The position numbers and the translations under genes were made by a program. A DNA stretch of 9,992 nt from Chloroflexota bacterium. GTDB lineage: Bacteria; Chloroflexota; Dormibacteria; CF-121. Of this stretch, positions 6,098-9,992 are shown in pieces. Where the stretch lies: assembly GCA_005881235.1 (NCBI GenBank), contig VBEQ01000162.1, positions 18,714 through 28,705 on the forward strand, written 5' to 3'. The notes below the pieces were generated by a model. It searched no databases, had not been told where the DNA came from, and saw only the letters and a program-made list of their open reading frames with translations. Position 1 is the stretch's first letter. The number at the start of each line of letters is the position of its first letter.

Positions 6098-6651
6098 AGC
6101 TCTCCCTCCAGCTCCTCGCGCAGGCGCTCGAGCGCGCGCGAGAGGCGCGACTTGACGGTTCCGCGGCGCACGCGGAGTGCCGCTGCGGTCTCGTCCTCGG
6201 TGAGGTCGAGGAAGAAGCGGCACGCGATCGCGTCGCGGTGGTCGTCGGAGAGGCGCTCGACGGCGGCCAGCAGACGCTCCTGGTTCTCGCGCGCGAGCAG
6301 AGCCGCCTCGGGGGACGGGACCGCGTCCCCCGGGCGGGCCTCGGCGGCCGCGCGCAGCGACAGCCGCTCGCGCCGCGCGGCCGAACGGCGGCGATTGTGC
6401 GCCTCGTTCGCAACGATGCGCAGCAGCCAGGGCCGAAACGAAGCTCCGCGGCGAAAGCGGCCGAGCGCGCGGTACGCCTTGACGAACCCGTCCTGGGCAG
6501 CCTCCTCGGCGTCCGCGGCGCTTCCCGTCAGGACGTAGGCGGTTCGAAAGGCGATTCCCTGGTGTGTGCGCACGATCGTCTCCCAGGCGCGGAGGTCGCC
6601 GCGCCGCGCTCGTTCGACGAGCTCCGTTTCTTCCAGTGGCCGGTCCACCAC
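6094..6651 (-). CDS. ECF-type RNA polymerase sigma factor
   Basis: A 185-residue sigma-70-family factor of the extracytoplasmic-function class, containing only regions 2 and 4. Region 2 runs over about 8-90: ELVERARRGDLRAWETIV, then DAEEAAQDGFVKAYRALGRFR (core binding and -10 recognition), then FRPWLLRIVANEAHNRRR. A linker (about 91-125) precedes region 4, with LSDDHRDAIACRFFLDLTEDETAAALRVRRGTVKSRLSRALERLREEL (about 134-181), an HTH for -35 recognition. No third domain is present. Start is GTG at 6651; the next codon, 6648, is also GTG, so the start is ambiguous by one. A GGAACC-N16-TGTA element just upstream suggests autoregulation. The stop overlaps the start of the membrane protein gene. 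The ECF subgroup cannot be assigned from sequence reading alone. Confidence 0.95.
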   Translation of the reverse strand: MVDRPLEETELVERARRGDLRAWETIVRTHQGIAFRTAYVLTGSAADAEEAAQDGFVKAYRALGRFRRGASFRPWLLRIVANEAHNRRRSAARRERLSLRAAAEARPGDAVPSPEAALLARENQERLLAAVERLSDDHRDAIACRFFLDLTEDETAAALRVRRGTVKSRLSRALERLREELEGEL

Positions 6652-6660
6652 CGCCGTTAC

Positions 6661-6686
6661 TACACCCGAGAGTCGGTTAGGGTTCC
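6661..6686 (-). promoter_or_regulatory. ECF-type promoter motif before the sigma gene
   Basis: On the minus strand GGAACC (6686-6681) is followed after exactly 16 nt by TGTAGTAAC (6664-6656). GGAAC is the classical ECF -35 core. Transcription would start near 6655, just before the GTG at 6651, so the mRNA has almost no leader, which agrees with the lack of a ribosome-binding site. The same GGAACC-N16-TGTA arrangement occurs at 7071-7096 on the plus strand. Autoregulation by the sigma factor is inferred. Confidence 0.55.
6678..6683 (+). promoter_or_regulatory. -10-like TAGGGT for the ABM-domain gene
   Basis: TAGGGT lies 8 nt before the ATG at 6692, and there is no ribosome-binding site in between, so a leaderless transcript starting at the ATG is plausible. 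It sits in CGGTTAGG, shared with 2804-2811. It physically overlaps the -35 GGAACC of the opposing sigma-gene promoter (6681-6686), so the two promoters should compete. Confidence 0.4.
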
Positions 6687-6691
6687 GATCA

Positions 6692-7000
6692 ATGCTGGCA
6701 CGAGTTGCACGTTACGAAGTCGACTCCGACCGGATCGGCGAAGCGGTCACCGCCTTCGGCGAGGCCGCAAAGGAGATCGAGGGGCTCGAAGGCTTCGCGG
6801 GGGGATACGTCCTCGTCGACCACGAGGACGGACGCACGATGACGCTGACGCTCTGGGAGAACTTCGCAGCGCTCGAGAACAGCGAGCGGTCGGCCGGCAA
6901 GCTCCGCCGCGAGGCGGCCAGCTCTGTCGGCGGAACCGTTCTGAGCGTCGAGAAGTTCGAGATCGCCCAGGAGCTCACCGCGCGCTCGAGCCGCGTCTAG
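6692..7000 (+). CDS. Antibiotic biosynthesis monooxygenase (ABM)-like domain protein
   Basis: A 102-residue single-domain protein of the dimeric alpha-beta barrel type. It starts with MLARVARYEVDSDRIGEAVTAF, followed by LEGFAGGYVLVDHEDGRTMTLTLWENFAALENSE (about 32-65), the core ABM pattern of a loop GFxGGY and a strand TLTLWE with an aromatic residue. A final helix and strand (GGTVLSVEKFEIA) complete the fold. Members include quinone- or haem-acting monooxygenases but many have unknown substrates, so no reaction is assigned. The ATG at 6692 is chosen because the fold starts there; the longer frame from 6566 runs over the sigma gene. It diverges from the ECF sigma gene with 40 bp between starts. 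Stop is TAG at 6998-7000. Confidence 0.85.
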   Translation: MLARVARYEVDSDRIGEAVTAFGEAAKEIEGLEGFAGGYVLVDHEDGRTMTLTLWENFAALENSERSAGKLRREAASSVGGTVLSVEKFEIAQELTARSSRV

Positions 7001-7021
7001 CGCTTCCCGCGACGGCCCTGC

Positions 7022-7040
7022 CCGGGCGAGCCACGCCCGG
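7022..7040 (+). terminator. GC-rich hairpin after the ABM-domain gene
   Basis: CCGGGCG (7022-7028) and CGCCCGG (7034-7040) form a 7-bp stem with a 5-nt AGCCA loop, 21 nt after the TAG stop at 7000. No U-tract follows, only TGTC. Its position between two same-strand genes fits a terminator separating them. The adjacent GTGTCAGACAC (7040-7050) is a short dyad of unknown meaning. Confidence 0.4.
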
Positions 7041-7070
7041 TGTCAGACACGCGCGCGGAAGTGTGACGCC

Positions 7071-7096
7071 GGAACCGCGCCAGGGCCGGCGGTGTA
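7071..7096 (+). promoter_or_regulatory. ECF-type promoter motif before the secreted-protein gene
   Basis: GGAACC (7071-7076) is followed after exactly 16 nt by TGTATCAGC (7093-7101). This matches the motif before the ECF sigma gene (6686-6656 minus strand) in -35 sequence, spacing and the TGTAnnAnC of the -10 region. Transcription would start near 7103, leaving about 20 nt of leader with a good ribosome-binding site. Control by the neighbouring sigma factor is inferred. Confidence 0.55.
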
Positions 7097-7111
7097 TCAG
7101 CCGCGACACCG

Positions 7112-7118
7112 AAAGGAG
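7112..7118 (+). promoter_or_regulatory. Shine-Dalgarno deciding the start at 7124
   Basis: AAAGGAG with 5 nt to the ATG at 7124. It fixes this start over the in-frame ATG four codons later and leaves a complete signal peptide. Confidence 0.75.
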
Positions 7119-7123
7119 TTCCG

Positions 7124-7693
7124 ATGAACCGTTCGATGCTCGTGCTCGCGGCGCTCGCGCTGGCGCTTCTGCTGCCGACGGCCGCGGCCGCGAAGGGCCC
7201 GTCCGAGGCGTCGATCACCGGCGGCAGTCTCAGCAAGGCGCTCAAGCTCGCCGGCAACGGCGAGACGGACGGGACGCCGCTCGGCCAGCTGACCATGGAG
7301 GCCGGCTTCTTCCCGGCCGCCTACGGGCAGTCGCCCGACCCGATGCTGCCGGCCCGCCCCTCCGGCAACCTCGGCCCGAAGCTCGCCGTCCGCTACGTCG
7401 TCCCGGGCGGCGACGGCAAGACGTTCCGCGTCAGCCAGGACGTCTACCCCTACGCGAAGGGCGGCGCGGTCACGTACATGAAGCCGAACCAGCTGATCTT
7501 CGGGATGGGCACGCGCGGCGGCTGGTACCGCGCTTACGGCCTGAAGCGGACGCTGATCAAGCAGGGCCTGCCCGCCCGCGCGGCCGGCAGCGGCTCCTCC
7601 GGCTCGAACCTGGCGCTGCTCGCCGGGATCGGCATCCCCGGAGCGCTCGCCCTGACCGGCGCGGCCGTCTTCTTCAGGCGCCGGAGAAGCTAG
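7124..7693 (+). CDS. Secreted, C-terminally membrane-anchored protein of unknown function
   Basis: A 189-residue protein with a clear signal peptide (MNRSMLVLAALALALLLPTAAAA, likely cleaved after about 23). The extracellular domain spans about 24-150. It contains LTMEAGFFPAAYGQSPDPML, LAVRYVVPGGDGKTFRVSQDVYPYAKGGAVTYM and GGWYRAYGLKRTLIKQGLP, which look like conserved strand/loop segments, but I do not recognise a named family. A Gly/Ser linker (about 153-161) leads to a C-terminal hydrophobic helix (NLALLAGIGIPGALALTGAAVFF) and a basic RRRRS end. That gives an outside domain tethered to the membrane with a very short cytoplasmic tail. No LPxTG motif is seen. The ECF-like promoter suggests it is an envelope-stress or surface target of the nearby sigma factor. 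Stop is TAG at 7691-7693, 19 bp before the VOC gene. Confidence 0.82.
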   Translation: MNRSMLVLAALALALLLPTAAAAKGPSEASITGGSLSKALKLAGNGETDGTPLGQLTMEAGFFPAAYGQSPDPMLPARPSGNLGPKLAVRYVVPGGDGKTFRVSQDVYPYAKGGAVTYMKPNQLIFGMGTRGGWYRAYGLKRTLIKQGLPARAAGSGSSGSNLALLAGIGIPGALALTGAAVFFRRRRS

Positions 7694-7712
7694 GCGTCGC
7701 TACGCTCACGAG

Positions 7713-8141
7713 GTGCCGAGGCTCGTCGGGATCAACCACATCGCGCTCGAGGTCGGCGACGTCGAGGAGGCGCTCGAGTGGTACGGCCGGATCTTCGACT
7801 TCGAGCTGCGCGGCCGCGAGCCCGGAATGGCCTTCGTGGACATGGGCGACCAGTTCATCGCGTTCTCGCGGGGACGCACCCAGCCGCCTGACAGCCACCG
7901 CCACTTCGGGCTCGTGGTCGACGACAAGGAGGCCGCGCGCGCGGCGCTCGAGGCAGCCGCCGCCGAAATCCTCCCCGGCCGGGGGCTCAACTTCCGCGAT
8001 CCATGGGGCAACCTCGTCCAGGTCGTCGCCTACGAGGACATCCAGTTCATGAAGACGCCCGAGGTGATGCGGGGCATGCGCCTGGAGCTGCCGAAGTCCG
8101 ACCACGCTCGCGCCGAGCTTCGCGAGAAGGGCCTCGCGTGA
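7713..8141 (+). CDS. VOC (glyoxalase/bleomycin-resistance/dioxygenase) family protein
   Basis: A 142-residue vicinal-oxygen-chelate protein with two beta-alpha-beta-beta-beta modules. Module one runs from LVGINHIALEVGDVEEALEWYGRIFDFELR (about 4-33) to FVDMGDQFIAFSR; module two runs from HRHFGLVVDDKEAARAALEAA (about 62-82) to GLNFRDPWGNLVQVVAYEDI (about 91-110). Likely metal ligands are H9 and H64. The usual C-terminal Glu of the DPxGNxxE pattern is Gln (Q103), so metal binding may differ from glyoxalase I. An extra helical tail (TPEVMRGMRLELPKSDHARAELREKGLA) follows. The GTG start at 7713 has only a weak ribosome-binding site. The stop overlaps the start of the dehydratase gene in GTGA, so the two are translationally coupled, and a shared metabolic role is possible. 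Substrate unknown. Confidence 0.88.
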   Translation: MPRLVGINHIALEVGDVEEALEWYGRIFDFELRGREPGMAFVDMGDQFIAFSRGRTQPPDSHRHFGLVVDDKEAARAALEAAAAEILPGRGLNFRDPWGNLVQVVAYEDIQFMKTPEVMRGMRLELPKSDHARAELREKGLA

Positions 8142-9086
8142 TCGCAGCGGAGCAGATCCCGACGCTCGACGACGTCCGCGCGGCGGGCCGCCGAATTGCC
8201 CCGCACCTGCAACCCACCCCGCTCTACCCGCACGGCGCGCTGACCGAGCTCGTCGGCACCAAGGTCTTCGTGAAGCACGAGAACCACCTGCCGACGGGGG
8301 CCTTCAAGGTGCGCGGTGGGATTAACCTCGTCTCCCAGCTAAGCGAGGACGAGCGGCGCAGGGGCGTCGCGACCGCCTCGACGGGCAACCACGGCCAATC
8401 GATTGCGTTCGCCGCCGGCCGGTTCGGCGTGCACGCGATCGTCTGCGTTCCAGATGGCGCGAACCCGGTCAAGCTCGCGGCGATGAAGCGGCTCGGCGCA
8501 GAGCTGGTCGTTCACGGACGCGATTTCGACGACGCCCGCGAGCACTGTGAGGCGCTCGCGCGCGAGCACGGCTACCGGTACATCCACTCCGGCAACGAGC
8601 CGCACCTGATTGCCGGCGTCGGCACGGCGACGCTGGAGCTCCTGGAGACGCAACCCGAAGTCGACGGGCGGTGGGAGCGGTGCTGCAGGCGCCTGCATCG
8701 CCGGGAAGTCGATCCGCCCGGAGCTGGAGGTGATCGGCGTGCAGTCCTCGGCGGCGCCCGCGGCCTACCGCTCGTGGCAGGCGCGGCAGCTGCTCGAGGA
8801 CCGGATGGAGACGCGCGCCGAAGGTCTCGCAACCCGCGTCGCGTTCGAGCTCCCGCAGCGAATCCTCTGGGAGCACCTCGACGACTTCGTCCTCGTCGAC
8901 GAGGACGAGCTGGGCCGAGCCGTCCTCCTGATGATCGAGGGGACGCGCAACCTCGTCGAGCCGGCCGGCGCCGCACCGCTCGCCGCAGCGCTACGACTGC
9001 GAGACCGGCTCGCCGGCAAGAAGGTCGCGCTCATTCTGAGCGGGGGCAACATCAGCCCCGACCAGCTGCGCGAGCTGCTCGCCTAG
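8138..9086 (+). pseudogene. PLP-dependent serine/threonine dehydratase, small internal deletion with frameshift
   Basis: A fold-type II PLP enzyme expected to deaminate threonine or serine to a 2-oxo acid. It starts at GTG 8138 with a GAGAAGG site upstream (8123-8129). Seen: KHENHLPTGAFKVRGG with the PLP Lys at about residue 57, ASTGNHGQSIAFAAGRFGVHAIVCVP (about 80-105), and HLIAGVGTATLELLETQPEVD to residue 176 (8665). The frame then changes: GGGSGAAGACIAGKSIRPELEVIGVQ, the phosphate-binding Gly loop, is in a frame starting at 8667, and continues to LILSGGNISPDQLRELLA and TAG at 9084-9086. Between PEVD and GGGSG the family has a hydrophobic strand (about six residues of VxxVPV type), which is missing. 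The lesion is therefore best explained by loss of about 17 nt. Restored length would be about 321 residues, normal for the family. It could be ilvA-like or a catabolic dehydratase. Confidence 0.85.
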
Positions 9087-9992
9087 ACGACTGCGGCCTC
9101 GCCGAGGAGTGCCTTGGCCTCGGCGAAGAAGTCGGGCACCGGCTGCACCCGGAAGTCCGGCCCGAGCTGGAAGACCCGCGGGCCCTCCGACGTGACCATG
9201 TCGACCACCACGGGCGCCTCGCCCGGGAAATCGCGAACGAGAGCCGCGAGCTCGCGGATGATCCCCGCCCGCGCCGACCGCGCGTCCACCCGCAGCCGCA
9301 CCTCCCGCCGCTCGGGGACCGCCTCGAAGGAGGAGACCTCCAGGGCGATCAGCTTCGTCTCCCCCTCCTTGTGGTCGATCCGCGCTTTCACGACCAGCAC
9401 CGAATCCACCATGAGCAGCTCCCGCGCCGCCGCGTAGACCGAGTTGAAGACGACCACCTCGGCGCTTCCAAGCACGTCGTCGAGGCGCATGAAGACCATC
9501 GGGTCGCCCTTCTTGGTCGTCAGCTGCCGTAGCGCTGCGATCCCCGCCACGGTCACGATCTCGCCGTCGCGCCGCCGCTCCAGATCGGCCAGAGAGGTAT
9601 CGGTCTTCCGCCGAAGCTGGTCGCGCACGGCGTCGAGCGGATGCTCCGAGATGTACAGGCCGAGCGTCTCCTTCTCCCGGCGGAGTAGCTCGTTCTTCTC
9701 GAACTCCTCGTCCGAGATCGCCGGATGCTCGACCTTGAACATCGACTCCTGGCCGAAGAAGAGATCTTCCTGCAGCTTCGCTCCCGACCCGAGTGCCTTC
9801 TCGACTGCATCGAGCATCCCCCGCCTCGATCCCCCGGTCGAATCGAACGCGCCGCAGTTGATGAGCGACTCCAGCGCGCGCTTGTTCACGACCTGCGGGT
9901 TGACGCGCTCGGTGAACTCCCAGAGCGAGCCGAAGGTGCCGGTCTTCCCCCGCGAATCGACGATCTCGCGCGCGGCCGCGTCGCCGACGTTC
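9083..9992 (-). CDS. dnaE: DNA polymerase III alpha subunit, C-terminal part (5' partial)
   Basis: The replicative polymerase catalytic subunit, cut by the window edge: the frame is open from 9991 down to the TAG at 9085-9083, about 302 residues. Before the GTG at 9889 the frame already reads NVGDAAAREIVDSRGKTGTFGSLWEF, so that codon is not the start. Seen in order: the helix-hairpin-helix-like region ending VNKRALESLINCGAFDS; the linker QESMFKVEHPAISDEEFEKNELLRREKETLGLYISEHPL; the OB fold (EIVTVAGIAALRQLTTKKGDPMVFMRLDD, then AEVVVFNSVY); and the C-terminal domain ending FFAEAKALLGEAAVV. The polymerase active-site Asp residues and PHP domain lie outside the window. It converges on the dehydratase gene with stops overlapping in CTAG. 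Family assignment is secure. Confidence 0.95.
   Translation of the reverse strand, partial: NVGDAAAREIVDSRGKTGTFGSLWEFTERVNPQVVNKRALESLINCGAFDSTGGSRRGMLDAVEKALGSGAKLQEDLFFGQESMFKVEHPAISDEEFEKNELLRREKETLGLYISEHPLDAVRDQLRRKTDTSLADLERRRDGEIVTVAGIAALRQLTTKKGDPMVFMRLDDVLGSAEVVVFNSVYAAARELLMVDSVLVVKARIDHKEGETKLIALEVSSFEAVPERREVRLRVDARSARAGIIRELAALVRDFPGEAPVVVDMVTSEGPRVFQLGPDFRVQPVPDFFAEAKALLGEAAVV

Noticed and set aside
5381..6223. 280-residue version of the putative anti-sigma protein starting at 6223
   Set aside because: The extra 42 N-terminal residues are Arg/Pro/Ala-rich shadow of sigma region 4; the GTG at 6097 overlapping the sigma stop is the natural start.
7040..7050. GTGTCAGACAC dyad as an operator
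   Set aside because: Only 5 bp per arm, adjacent to a stronger hairpin, and about 20 bp upstream of the promoter; too little to support a binding site.
7655..7690. LALTG within the C-terminal helix of the secreted protein as a sortase E-type LAxTG signal
   Set aside because: It lies near the end of the hydrophobic helix with only a few residues before the Arg tail, so it cannot act as a normal sorting motif followed by a membrane segment.
6238..8052. 604-codon plus-strand open frame across the sigma, ABM and secreted-protein genes
   Set aside because: Its product is Arg/Pro/Gly-rich low-complexity sequence typical of a shadow frame in GC-rich DNA, and three well-supported genes lie over it in other frames.
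8003..9532. 509-codon frame as one long dehydratase-fusion protein
   Set aside because: Only residues encoded from 8138 to 8665 are homologous to the dehydratase. The rest is out of frame after the deletion and then antisense to dnaE.

Overview
This is a GC-rich bacterial window. Codon third positions are strongly G/C, GTG and TTG starts are common, and some genes look leaderless. Gene content points to Actinobacteriota, plausibly the class Thermoleophilia (Gaiellales/Solirubrobacterales type). The supporting signs are an Lgt with Trp where the E. coli enzyme has His, an rluB/scpB/scpA/lgt neighbourhood, and a sigma-70-family factor coupled to a membrane protein. The taxonomic call is inference. 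There is no mobile element, tRNA, rRNA or CRISPR array. Coding density is very high: the longest gap without a recognised gene is 173 bp (2732-2904), and the next is 123 bp (7001-7123).

Left part (1-2904). The window opens inside a large plus-strand protein of the alkaline-phosphatase/phosphoesterase fold, probably secreted. Its 3' end overlaps tail-to-tail with a minus-strand RsuA/RluB-type pseudouridine synthase. That gene diverges from a small GYD-domain gene, with only about 21 bp between the likely start codons. A short intergenic region follows. It carries three 11-bp-phased GTCAC repeats, a -10-like element and a perfect 20-bp palindrome, but no recognised gene to serve.

Middle part (2905-6651), all minus strand, read right to left: ECF sigma factor, coupled membrane protein (putative anti-sigma factor), a 67-residue small protein, lgt, scpA, scpB. 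The genes are tightly packed and several overlap. Lgt makes lipoproteins; ScpA and ScpB are the accessory subunits of the SMC chromosome condensation complex. The scpA reading frame is broken by an internal deletion with a frame change.

Right part (6692-9992). A plus-strand antibiotic-biosynthesis-monooxygenase-like gene diverges from the sigma gene. After it come a secreted, C-terminally anchored protein of unknown function, a VOC/glyoxalase-family protein, and a PLP-dependent serine/threonine dehydratase whose frame is also broken by a small deletion. The C-terminal part of dnaE (DNA polymerase III alpha) runs in from the right edge on the minus strand; its stop shares a CTAG with the dehydratase stop.

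The most useful non-obvious signals are these. (1) The same GGAACC-N16-TGTA promoter-like motif lies before the ECF sigma gene and before the secreted-protein gene, suggesting an autoregulated sigma factor and one target. (2) A single AT-rich hexamer is placed symmetrically between two divergent, apparently leaderless genes. (3) There is an orphan array of phased direct repeats. (4) Two independent frame-breaking deletions hit otherwise well-preserved genes.
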